Source: Phoronis ovalis (Eukaryota; Phoronida; Phoronidae). Taken from it: DNA of 19,019 bases. Both the position numbers and the translations under genes were made by a program. The notes beneath the pieces were generated by a model. That model had not been told where the DNA came from. It saw only the letters and a program-made list of their open reading frames with translations, and ran no database searches. Location of the stretch: positions 1 through 19,019 of the forward strand of contig JAOXYB010016709.1 in NCBI GenBank assembly GCA_028565635.1, read 5' to 3'. Of the stretch, positions 9,106-19,019 are shown piece by piece (the stretch's first letter is position 1; the number at the start of each line of letters is the position of its first letter).

Positions 9106-9283
9106 AATCAAACTCACCATAGCACCGTCACTGGGGGACAATTTTAAGATGGTACTAGAAACATTTTTGGACACATTAGCTCCATTGAAAACAACCGAAC
9201 ATGTCCAAAGTTTCTGTAAGTGCTTGTAGTGCCATCTTGGGAGTTACTTCAGTAAATACCTGTGTGCTGTGGTGAGTTTGATT
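9106..9283. repeat. ~178-bp near-palindrome (fold-back element)
   Basis: The outer arms AATCAAACTCACCA (9106-9119) and TGGTGAGTTTGATT (9270-9283) are perfect 14-bp reverse complements. Inward, complementary blocks occur in the right order: AGCAC with GTGCT, ACTG with CAGT, AAGATGGTACTA with TAGTGCCATCTT (one mismatch), GAAAC with GTTTC, and TTGGACA with TGTCCAA. A loop of about 28 nt (9174-9201) remains. As RNA within the TIA-1/Rox8 intron it would fold into one long imperfect hairpin. I see no clear target-site duplication. It may be a fold-back transposon, a decayed inverted duplication or a hairpin RNA source. Confidence 0.7.
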
Positions 9284-10603
9284 TGGGGCCACCATTGTGG
9301 TCGAGACAAGAAATCAAAGGATCCCATCATGCACATTTTGTGAATGAACAATGACGCAGTTATCAGTCTCTTGCAGGATTTCATTCACGAAGTCAGCCCA
9401 CTGAGATTATTTAGGTTCACGCAGGCATCAAGATGTTGGCTCTACCAAGTGCATGTAGATAGTTAAGATTTAGTGTCTGATAATATGTAAAAATCCGTAC
9501 TTGTCTTGTAAATGTAACCGTTGTAATAATAGTCACAATAATAGCAAAAAATATAATCATATTAAGCAAAACAGTTTTTTTTTTCAATAGACAAAGGTGT
9601 CCGTATAACAGCAAATCACATCAGAGTTTGATATAGTGTCAGTCACTAGGTGGCATTAGTAGCTGGCCACTTGTTCAACAAGGCAGTACTAAAGTATTCC
9701 CATGAAAATCTATAAATATGACAGCTTACATTTAAAAAGTGGAAATAAACGTATGATAAGACTTGCAAGTGGTAAATAAATGCATTAGCAATAAAATTTA
9801 TTTGTGTAAGACATATGTAAAATGTATGTCTAGAAAAAAGTTTCAATTTAGTTTGGAAAAATTTTTTTAATTTGCTATGCGTTTATGAACTAAGTTAAGT
9901 TACTAGCCTGTTCCATAAAAACACATGAAAATACAACATGGTTGCCCTTTAAATGCATTACTTGTGTTTTGTTTATTAACCAGTTATGCATATATACCAT
10001 CTTTCTAGGAAGAAGTTCAAATTAAATTTTCTGAATAGAATGAATGGGTTTTGCTTGGAATGCATATGTTAGATGACAGCCTCATATTCTTTGCAAAAAG
10101 CTTTATAATCATTTGTCGCTTGATTACCCCATTTCTATACCAGCTGTTTCAAGGCATTATGCTCATTGATCACTAGCACTAATTGATGGTTGGGGATTGT
10201 TGGTCTGTACTATACATGGAAATGCAATATAAACTAAGGATAAATTATTGCTATTAAATTAAGATCTCACTGTAAAGTTATTTTTGTACAGGTATGTCCA
10301 TGCACAATTGATCTTATGAGCAGCCGTTATGTTCTTTTAGGGCACTTTGTATTGATTCGGTTTACTATCAAACAAATTAATAGTATCCTGCCTTGCATTT
10401 TGTCTGTTTGTGAGTGACTTCACAATTGTGTAACAAGAAGGACTAAAACTGCAAGTAGATCACACTACAGCCATAAAAACATTGTTGTTCAGACTCCAGT
10501 TGTTTTGGACAATTTGGAACCACCATACATGGCAGAGTTTATGGGAGCATGTACTTGGTAAACTTTTGGTATGCGTGTGATGTCCAAATTTTCAGAACCC
10601 TAA

Positions 10604-10890
10604 CCTGTGGTAAGCAACCTATGGCTAAAAATATAGCCCTGTGGTAAGCACCTGAGGACTAAAAATATACCCCATTATGAGCAAACATTGGCTAAAAACA
10701 TGCACCTTATTAAGCACCCAAGGCTAAGCAATGTGAAAATAAATCTAACTATTTTTGGAGAAAATGACTCCGTTGTAAGCAAACCCATTGTCGAACTTGT
10801 ACCATACCCCATTGTATGCACTGAGGCTAAAAAATATCCCGTTGTAAGCAGTGTTCCTGCAAAACCATACCCCATTGGGCATCACCTATA
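10604..10890. repeat. Degenerate 30-39-bp minisatellite
   Basis: About eight diverged units share a TTGTAAGCA/GTGGTAAGCA start and a GGCTAAAAATATA then ACCCC ending. The first units repeat at spacings of 34, 33 and 33 bp, judged from the GCA in each AAGCA; later ones are 30-39 bp after an interruption near 10730-10770. Overlapping open frames on both strands here (10675-10875 and 10688-10909) are products of the repetition and not genes. Confidence 0.7.
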
Positions 10891-12414
10891 CTATAACCAC
10901 TTTGGATGACAGTACATCTAGCGGATTTTACTAACTTGTGGCTTATTACATTAACAATGTCACGAGTCAAGCAAGCGCCAAGAAAAAAATGGGTGAAATT
11001 CAGTAAATGAACTTTCGCTGCTACAAGTTGCACATGTAATGATGTGTTGTGGGTTGCGGGACGAAAACTTTAGATCAGTTTGCACCCAGTATAATGCAAC
11101 AGAAGAAATTGATTAATAAGTTCACCTGATATATATCTAATCAACTAGTAAATCACATAAATGGTCACTAATTGCACTTACGACTACCATGTCAGTTAAA
11201 GTAGTTAATTATTCATATTATTAAATTTCCTAGGAAATAAGTTTCTGACAATTGATAGGCGTGACACATAATTTTATTACAACTAAATGAATACATTTCA
11301 AAATACAGTTTGTATGTGTCAATGTTCTCTACAAAATGAACTTTTCTATATTGAATAACTCTATTGATATTTTGTGTGAATTCCAAACCAGTATGCTAAG
11401 CTGTTTATAGTTCATGCTATGATTATGTAAGGTTAATTTCTACCACATTGTAATAATAATAATAGTATGTATAATAAATGTACAGATAATTGACCTGTAA
11501 CTATGTTGTTTTAGTAAAATAAGAGAATTATACCCATAGGTGGCACTACTTCTGTGAGTAACAATTATTTTGTTTGTACACAGCAATTTGTCCTGCAGTA
11601 TTTTATCAATGTGCAGGTCAGGTTATATTTGGGTAGGATTGTTCTTCGCTCTCGTTTTTCTGCTCCCGATACTAGGTAATCTTTCATCTGCTCTGGGATT
11701 TGGAATGGGATTCAGAACACCACATTGCTTGTCAACAGAATATGTCCATTCAATTAAGAATGCTTGTGTTATGTTTATTGTTTCATTGATGGTAAATAAA
11801 CCTATGATATAAAGAATTTACCTAGATTTCAAAAGGCAATACCTGTGGATAGTGGTATGGCTACTTCAAATTAATGATATAACTGGGTATAAATAACAAA
11901 AAAATATTGTTAAGTTATTTCAGGTATCCTTATAAATATTTCAGTGGTAATGTTTCATGGTCAGTGCACCAGATAATGACTAGATAATAAACAAAGAGAC
12001 TCTTGTATAGAGAAGAGTAATGAACATAAAGGAAACCTTCTGAAATCTTGAATTATTTATTACTGTCTTATACTAAGCTAGCTATAGATATGGTAATTGA
12101 ATAAATGATTTGATTCTTGTGTTTACTTCATCTCAGGCTTGTAAAAGTAAAATAATATCTTTTTTGTACAAAAATTCCCCAGGAGTCCGACTCAAATCAG
12201 TGGATGGTACCCATGTATGTGAACAAAAAATACAAAGGGTTATTTTTAAAAAACAAAGCATGTTAACGTGTGTTACGTGCTTAGGGTTAATTTTTGGATC
12301 AAATATACTAAAGGGTACCTTATATGATTATCTGCACAAGATTAGGCCGATTCATTTACAAGAGTATTTTAATTCCTGTATATGCCTGATAAAAAGGGTA
12401 TTTAAGGGGTGAAA

Positions 12415-12507
12415 ATTTAAAAATGGAAAACGTGCATTTAGAGGCTTTTTCAAAACCCATTCACAAACATAGGTAACATTTACTCCGTTGGCATGAGTTG
12501 GACCCCC
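12415..12507 (+). repeat. Dispersed repeat, copy 1
   Basis: This shares three blocks, in order, with the reverse complement of 18660-18736: ATTTAAAAATGGAAAA (12415-12430), AAAACCCATTCACAAA (12452-12467) and TTGGACCCCC (12498-12507). Spacing differs by short indels. The two copies are in opposite orientation, 6.2 kb apart. The family is not recognised; a SINE or DNA-transposon fragment is likely. Confidence 0.6.
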
Positions 12508-15375
12508 GAGAACAGAGCTTTCACAAATGGATTCATTACAACATTTTTTACGAGCTATTAAATCTAGCAACAACTAAAATATTTTAAAGGAATTGTCTTT
12601 CATCATTCCACCAGTAAACACTTACCTGGGAGACAGAAAAAAAACTTTTTGATTTATAAGACACAAACTAATTTAAGTGGTTATTTATCGTGATAAAGGT
12701 TTTATTGCTAGTTTTAAATGGAGTACAGTTATTGCAAGTAACTACGTAGTTACGATATATGCATTTGTGACATATTTATTTTCTCTGAAATAATTGAATT
12801 ATACAGCTTTTGTACCTGGTAATAGGCAGCTGTGTGCAGTGCTTATTCTTCTAACAACATTTATAATTTATTTGTTTCTAAATATCAGAGATGTTTACAA
12901 AGTCCCTTGAGATTATTTTTCTGTTAGTTTAAAATTACTCTTATGCTCAACTCTGATGGAAAGACAATGTCCAAGGTATGTCCTTATACTACAAAACAAA
13001 TCTAGGTAGACGGACATTAAAATTTCTTTAAAAAAATTGAATTTTACTACTTTTTTAATAATTAGTTATTGCACTCCCCTAAATGAAGTCGAGCCATTTC
13101 CCTGCAGGCTTGTAATAAAATATGATTGAATCTAACATTTAAAATCTGTAAGGAAAATTAAATTTGCATTAATGAAACCAATAAATTCAGTGTTTGTCAA
13201 AAATGATGGTTGAAAAAAACAAGAAATTGTTCATCTAGACTGTTGATCAGGTACTAATTGTCGAGCAGCTTTATCCTGGAATTACTAGTTACTGATCGTC
13301 CATACATGTCACGAACTTCTGCATCGTAACAATCGATGTTGGAAATGTGATGCAGACACTACTTTGTTACATAGTGTTGTATAGGATGTCATTTCATACA
13401 GCTTCTCCAAGATTCATGTGCCCTCCCTCCTATTTCCTGATTTTCGGGTTTTTAGAAGTCCTACATCTTCTTAGAATTTGAAAACATTCGGTTTCCGATT
13501 TTTTTTTTACACTCAGATTTCTCAATTTTCAAGAAAATTATGCTTCAGTGGTATTTATTTAGTAGACATGTTAATTTTGTACTGGTATACCTTTACATTT
13601 GATAGCCTCAAATTTATTAAAAGGTAAGTATGTAGTCTGAATGAATATTTCTGCATTTCAAATTTATTTAAATACTTGCAAAGTATATTATATTTGAATA
13701 CAAATCACTGTGTCTATAATAGGCCAGTTACACTTTGAAAGCAATGAGTAAATATTTGAGAAGTGTTGGCAGAGCTCATTTTATTTAATATGTTTATATT
13801 GGACAATAATTACATAAATTTACTTGCACATTTTGCCTTTAGATATGTTCAGTTTATCTTTTACAAATATAGGAAATTATCAATCACATGTTGCTCAAGT
13901 AATCAACCTAAAACATGTTATCTAAAAAAAAAATTAAAAAAGGATATACTATTTAGAAAATTATATTTTAAATACAGACGAAACGTGACTAAGGTGTCTG
14001 AAATTTTGGGCAATTTATTATTATAAGCATATTAGCCCCTCTTCTCTCCCCTATGCACAATTGATCCTTTCAACCATACTTATTCAAACAGCTCAGCTTC
14101 TATTGGATGACGTAAACAACCAATGATGTTTTTGTGCTTTTAAAACTTCAAAAATTCACATTTGTCAAACCATCACGATTATTTTCTAATAATAGTTTCA
14201 AAATAGAAAAATATTTAATACTGCTTCAAAAGGTTAGTTTACTTAATATAGTTTATGAAAAATATTACCTTTTGTTTCATCCAAAAGGATATGCTTTATA
14301 TCTGTATGAATTTTTAAAATGTTTATCTGTATGACTAGTTATGTTATCAGTGTATATCAACCATACACAATAAACTATCAACGGTCGAAAGTGGGATAGG
14401 ACTTTTTTATGCCTCAAATTATCATGGATGAAGGAAATAACCAAGGTCTCTGTACATTTATTGGATAAATACTCCACTGAATTGTAGCGTAAAATGAAGC
14501 TGCTTGAATTTTCATACAAAGGTGATTCCCATTAGAAAATTATTGATTTAAAGTCGTACATTATTCAGCACCCCTATATTAAGTGTGTGCTGTGGTCTGT
14601 ATGTGTAGTCTTTGGTTTGCACATACATAGAATCAGTTGTAGAGAGTTGACTCAGCCGACAGCCAGTAGGTGCATAAATAACGTGATTGAACTTTCCAGC
14701 TATTATGATCATAGAAAAAAGACCAATTGTTGCTGAATCATTGGATCAAAAGGAAGATTTGTAAAGATTGATTAGAAACATTGATAGGTATATTTTGCAA
14801 TTTTATGGGGATTTAGATGATAAAAATATCCCTTTCAAAAAAAAAATCTGTTTATTTTTAATAAACATACAGCAGTCACTGATGCAATTCACCTGCATTG
14901 GAGATTATCTGAAAGTGTGTGTAGAGAAAACAGCTGATAATAGTTTAATTGTGACATATTAACTGAGGAAACCAAGTGAGAAGGACAATACAATATTTTG
15001 TGCACATGTTGCTAATGCACTTAGGTTTTGATTATTGGGAAATTAGCTGCAGACTGTGTTGTTGAAGAGCTGTTGAATACAGAAGATGTTGTAGTGCATA
15101 TTGCTAGGAGGAAATTAAAATTGAATAGGAAATAGAAACAGAAACTTCAGGAGTTATTATTTATTTTATTGTATCATCTGTGACGAAGAGATACTGTTAT
15201 CTTTAGAAAAACTGATTTGATAAAGTTTTTAAAAATTCACCTTTCAGTTTTTTTTTTTGAGGAGTGTTATTCGTAAGGATTCACGGAACTAAGTGCAATA
15301 TTGACTTCCGTTTAATTTTTAAACTGAAATTCTGGTTATTTAACAAAATTTCTTAGAATACAAAGTTCTCATACC

Positions 15376-15621
15376 TCATATGCATCCATTCTCCGAAGAC
15401 TTGTCAAATCGTATAGTTATTGACCCTACCTCCATGTTGGCGTCTCCGAGTCCCATGGCTGCTTCTACGATGTTGACAGGAAGCCCAGCCATGATAAACC
15501 CGATGATGTACAGTCCATATGCTGTGACATACGTACCCCTGAACTCGGTACCATACGTTGTGATGCCAGATGCGGCAGCGACAACGGTAGGTATTTCAAT
15601 TAGCTGTGTAATGTCTGGCAC
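15376..15621. other. GC-richer island open on both strands, possible exon
   Basis: About 47% GC by count over 15380-15586, against an AT-rich surround. The + strand has an ATG at 15380 and 69 codons ending exactly at a donor-like GTAGGT (15587). Its product is very Met/Pro/Ala-rich (SPSPMAASTMLTGSPAMINP is typical), which looks like the reverse of a real gene. The minus strand gives a balanced 81-residue frame with a likely membrane segment (AYGLYIIGFIMAGLPVNIVE) followed by a more polar tail (GSITIRFDKSSENGCI). I favour minus-strand coding origin, perhaps a fragment of a transposon or a transferred or retroposed gene, but I recognise no family. The + reading is the alternative, as a cryptic exon of the TIA-1/Rox8 transcription unit. 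Confidence 0.35.
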
Positions 15622-15970
15622 TAATTTTGACTTTTAACTAATTTGTACAATGGCCAGCTGTATATTGCGAAAAATGTTTAGGGAGTCATGGCTGCATGTG
15701 AATCACTAAAATTGTGGTAATGTTATACTTATTACTTTGAAATAATAGTAGGTTATTTTATAATGGACTAAACTCATTTGCAATAAGTTACTATTTCCTT
15801 CATTTCCTAGTACAGTAGAATGGGGAATTAAAATATGAGTCTGTTCCTTTAGAATGATTTAACAGTGTTTGAAACATTGCCTTCAGCTTAATGGGTAAAT
15901 GGTTCAGTGAATACTGACAAAAAATCTGCTTATACATTTTATGTAAAATAATTATAATGAGTCTATTCCT

Positions 15971-16187
15971 CTTTGAAGGAATTAAAAGTTGTCAACTTTG
16001 ATATGTTGCAGTCACCTGAAGGTGTGTTACCTAGTGTATATCATAAGTACACAAGAATACATAAAATAATTATAATGAGTCTTTGAAGGAATTAAAAGTT
16101 GTCAACTTTGATATGTTGCAGTCACCTGAAGGTGTGTTACCTAGTGTATATCATAAGTACACAAGAATACATAAAATAATTATAATG
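15971..16187. repeat. 110-bp near-perfect tandem duplication
   Basis: The unit beginning CTTTGAAGGAATTAAAAGTT occupies 15971-16080 and is repeated without mismatch over 107 bp at 16081-16187. The motif TAAAATAATTATAATG occurs three times: just before copy 1 (15944), at the junction (16062) and at the end (16172). Such identity in neutral intron DNA implies a recent event. Each copy has a TTGCAG and a CACCTGAAGGTG near-palindrome, but no convincing exon. Confidence 0.95.
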
Positions 16188-18659
16188 TGGCGTCCTTACA
16201 GATATTTATAATTACAAATTCAGTTAATTTCATTAAAATTTTCGTGATATTATTAACAGCCTCTTTAGGGATTCTGGAATAACTCCTATAGGACAAATAA
16301 TAAATTATCAGGTATAGACAGAATATTCATTACTGTTGAGTGGCAATTGTGATGTGTATCATATTCAAAAAGATGGGAATCATCTTTAAGTGTTAATACT
16401 TCATAATGTGAGTTAAATTAGAAATCCAGGCTTTGGACGCTGTATATTTCCTCTTGTGCTATAAGAATGATAATATTGCTTTTGAACGTATTTACAAGAT
16501 AATCAGTTTTTTCTGATTAATCACTAATGAGTTTGATCGAAGTTCATAATTTACTAGCCTCTAATTATATCTGAAATGGAAAAATCCTTTGTCCAGGCAT
16601 TTCTGCGTGTAGACACATGTTTGGGATACTTTATTTTTTGTCATAACATTTGTAATGAAAAACATGTTTTTATATGTAACTATTAGAAAGCATGTTTTGT
16701 ACAGTTGTTCCGCAAGAAGTTAGAATAATAATAATATTCAATGTGGCAACGTGTCACATTTGTATTTGTTTTGTGTAAAAGAAAATGTGTGTGATGCACC
16801 ATATTACTGCATGCTTGACTTATTTTTAAACCTTGTGATAGTGATAGTGAACTTAGTATTCAACATTATATCTAAGATCCTAAATATCTTTCGTTATTAA
16901 TCTATTGCTTAAATATAGATAAAACTAATGTTAAATTTTTTCATATAAAGTTTTTGAAAACAATTTCAGAAATGGATTCAGTCCAAGACAGCAAGTAAGC
17001 ATTGATGTTCTTTAAATAGATTTAACTGGCTTAGGAAATTATATTAATAATAACAAATTAGCTAAATAAATACTTAGATCAGGTAAATTGCTGTTTAAAT
17101 AATTGCAACTGCACAACTTTTGGGGTTTCTTATTGTGTAGAATTGGTTATTTTAACATATGCTACTTTTCACAAAGTGCAAGAAAGGTGGATTCAAGATA
17201 ACAAGGCTCTATCAAAATCTTATCAGTGTTGTGCAACAAAGACTAAAATTTTGTGCTCTTGTAAATATATATATATTTATATATTTAATCTGGGAAGTTC
17301 GTTAATCCTTCGTATCTTCTGGTACTTTTTTTCCAGAGAATTCAATATGAATGCCATAGAAAAATAGTAGATACAATGGTAGCCAATGCTTGTTCTGTGT
17401 TGAGTGCATAAGTTGGATTTTGTTTAAAATGGAAGTTTAATTTGTTTGTTCATAAGCAGTCAGGTGATAAAATATGGATTTATTTAGCAGCAGCCAAGAT
17501 ATCAATAAAAATAATTGTTTTGACGCTAGAAATGCTGCAAATAAGATAATATTGTGACTTTCAGTATAGTTATTTTTGTAAAAGTATCTATTTTCTTCAT
17601 AAACAAAATAGATTCCAGTAAATGTAGTTTGTGCAAGATAATGTCCTTCTTTAGAAATAGCTCATTGAGTGAATTAGTACTTGCATTTGCTATTTTCAAA
17701 AAGGTTCAGGTAGCTCCAAACTTTAATGCAGTTGGTCAGGATGTAGGACCTAACAACAGCTTGTGTTTAAACATGAGAATGTGAAACATAAGGTACATTA
17801 AAAATTATTGCTTAATATTTGGCAGATATGGGTGAACCTCAGAATCAGATTTAAAAGCTACATTTTTCCAGTGCCTGTTTATCCCCACATCATCTATAAC
17901 ACACGATCAAATGTTCCCAGGTGTAAATTTCAGTTGAAAAATTTACTAGCAGCACTGGCTATCATCAAAATGTCAGTTTTAAACAGCATAATTATGCTTC
18001 AGTGATGATACCTGTAGGTCATCAAGTGTACATTAAAATTTGCAAAATTCTGAATAAAATAATATCATAAGACAAATAGCTAACAAAATAAATTCTACTT
18101 TCTTTGTGCCGTAGCTCATATTGTTAGTCAAAATATCCACACAGCACAAGATTTTTATTTCGTTTTGAAATATACGTAACTCCGGTTTCAAACATGTATT
18201 TGGTGAAGCTCTCTAATTTGTCCAGTGTATAGAACATTAGTGTATTATTGATCCCTAATATGATCAATTGTTATAACACTTCAACTGTGATTAGAAGTCA
18301 CTTGCGTACAAACGAATAAAAAAGGAAAGATTAATAAAAATATTGATATACTGAAATTTGTCAAGTGGCTGTAGTTTTGTACCCTACACTATGTGCTTAT
18401 TATATCGAGCATATGCATTCACCTTCCTATATTTTAAATCGTCTCCATCAATTTGTCCATCTTTTGTGATTTTTAAATTTCAGTTTTTCCTCTAGTGAAC
18501 AGGTAGCTGTGTGTTGCTTTAATTTGATACCACTTTCGAAGAAGTGTTGGTACAAATGTATTTGTCTTATTTGATATGTGAAATGTCAATGTTTGCAATT
18601 TAGTTTTGAAAGGACTGCTATATATCCAGGACTATAGATCAAGGAGTTAAGTTTGCCCT

Positions 18660-18736
18660 GGGGGTCCAAGTCAGGAAATAACTGATATCCATCTTTGTGA
18701 ATGGGTTTTCAAAAATGTGTTTTTCCATTTTTAAAT
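18660..18736 (-). repeat. Dispersed repeat, copy 2
   Basis: On the minus strand this carries the same three ordered blocks as 12415-12507: TTTTCCATTTTTAAAT at 18721-18736, TTTGTGAATGGGTTTT at 18694-18709 and GGGGGTCCAA at 18660-18669. It lacks about eight bases present in copy 1 between the first two blocks. The surrounding 70-codon minus-strand frame (18639-18851) overlaps the repeat and has no known domain. Confidence 0.6.
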
Positions 18737-18933
18737 GTTGCCAGAATAAAAGACATTGTAGATACACTAAATGTGTTGGGAAATTCACTCGGAACTTTCC
18801 AGAATCAAAAGAAATCGGTAATAAATTCAATATGACATTTAGCTGGGCCAACGTCTACTGAAAAGTTGGCAGTTTTGATCTGTTTCAATGCATTAAATGC
18901 GAATTTAAATGGCCAACGTTAATCAGCGGAGTC

Positions 18934-18962
18934 AACGGACTGAAATAACGGACTAACGGAGT
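18934..18962. repeat. Short AACGGACT repeats
   Basis: AACGGACT occurs at 18934-18941 and 18947-18954, with AACGGAGT directly after at 18955-18962. The cluster is too small to classify and may be the edge of a larger repeat. Confidence 0.5.
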
Positions 18963-19019
18963 AAAACGTTTATTTTAAATTAATTATTACATGATCTGCC
19001 TTTATACATATTTTTATTA

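Larger units (their letters stand above)
6811..19019 (+). other. TIA-1/Rox8 intron 3, incomplete, at least 12.2 kb
   Basis: From the GTAGGT donor to the window end I found no RRM2 (HIFVGDLSPEI, SKGYGFVSF) or RRM3 motif in any + frame, so the intron continues past the window. It is AT-rich and contains the repeats and palindromes listed separately. Stretches 6830-7500, 8390-9100, 9290-10600, 10900-12400, 12510-15370, 15625-15940 and 16190-18650 show only short AT-driven open frames and no RNA gene I can support. The (AT)6 run at 17265-17276 is trivial. Confidence 0.7.

Noticed and set aside
9643-9655. TCACTAGGTGGCA, 12 of 13 to the CTCF core, with weaker matches at 5462, 8103 and 11533
   Set aside because: By a simple uniform-base estimate about four 11-of-13 matches are expected by chance in 19 kb on both strands, and about 0.3 at 12 of 13. 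There is no spacing or orientation pattern. Without binding data it is not a feature.
11570-11812. Hydrophobic 80-codon frame containing WVGLFFALVFLLPILGNL
   Set aside because: It would pass as a membrane segment, but it has no family resemblance and no good start, and U-rich DNA readily gives Phe/Leu runs.
12110-12412. 100-codon + frame in intron 3
   Set aside because: Low-complexity, AT-driven composition without domain resemblance, and its end overlaps the start of a dispersed repeat.
12945-12974. LNSDGKTMSK before a GTATGT donor as a possible exon
   Set aside because: Too short, no matching acceptor frame and no resemblance to TIA-1 sequence between RRM1 and RRM2.
1-19019. CRISPR arrays, operons, tRNA or rRNA genes
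   Set aside because: No spacer-repeat arrays, no clover-leaf with a T-loop and no rRNA blocks were seen. Splice sites and exon structure show a eukaryotic nuclear genome.

Overview
This is a eukaryotic, AT-rich window (roughly two thirds A+T by eye) from an animal nuclear genome. Short exons with GT-AG boundaries lie in long non-coding stretches, and no bacterial-style operon is present. The animal is most likely an invertebrate. The TIA-1/Rox8-type protein has the invertebrate-style PGNDPY block followed by CFVEF and AAAAL, and the tankyrase C-terminus reads [17 protein letters not shown] cannot name the phylum with confidence.

Two genes are recognisable, both on the + strand. (1) Positions ~727-2392 hold the 3' end of a tankyrase (PARP5-type poly-ADP-ribosyltransferase) gene. 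One exon (about 806-978) carries the linker and the N-terminal edge of the catalytic domain. The last exon (2277-2392) carries the C-terminal end of that domain. The ~125 residues that should lie between them, including the catalytic His and Tyr, are not found anywhere in the window. The locus also has a ~78-bp tandem duplication of its 3' splice site plus exon start, and a pair of compensating one-base frameshifts in the last exon. It is either a decayed or partly deleted copy or a damaged assembly. (2) From 4291 the first three coding exons of a TIA-1/TIAR/Rox8 RNA-binding protein encode 74 residues, most of RRM1. The gene continues beyond the window: its third intron opens at 6811 and runs at least 12.2 kb without RRM2.

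Region by region: 1-720, tankyrase upstream intron; 721-2392, tankyrase 3' end with a 16-bp minisatellite in its last intron; 2393-4100, intergenic; 4150-4290, probable promoter; 4291-6810, TIA-1/Rox8 exons 1-3; 6811-19019, one very long intron. That intron holds most of the repeat structure: a candidate TA-flanked MITE (7805-8385), a ~178-bp near-palindrome able to form a long hairpin (9106-9283), a degenerate 30-39-bp minisatellite (10604-10890), two inverted copies of a dispersed repeat (12415-12507 and 18660-18736), an isolated GC-richer island open on both strands (15376-15621), and a near-perfect 110-bp tandem duplication bounded by microhomology (15971-16187).

The two genes have no known shared pathway. 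Their adjacency looks like simple neighbourhood. I saw no evidence for a wholly new biological system. The most informative oddities are in the tankyrase locus.
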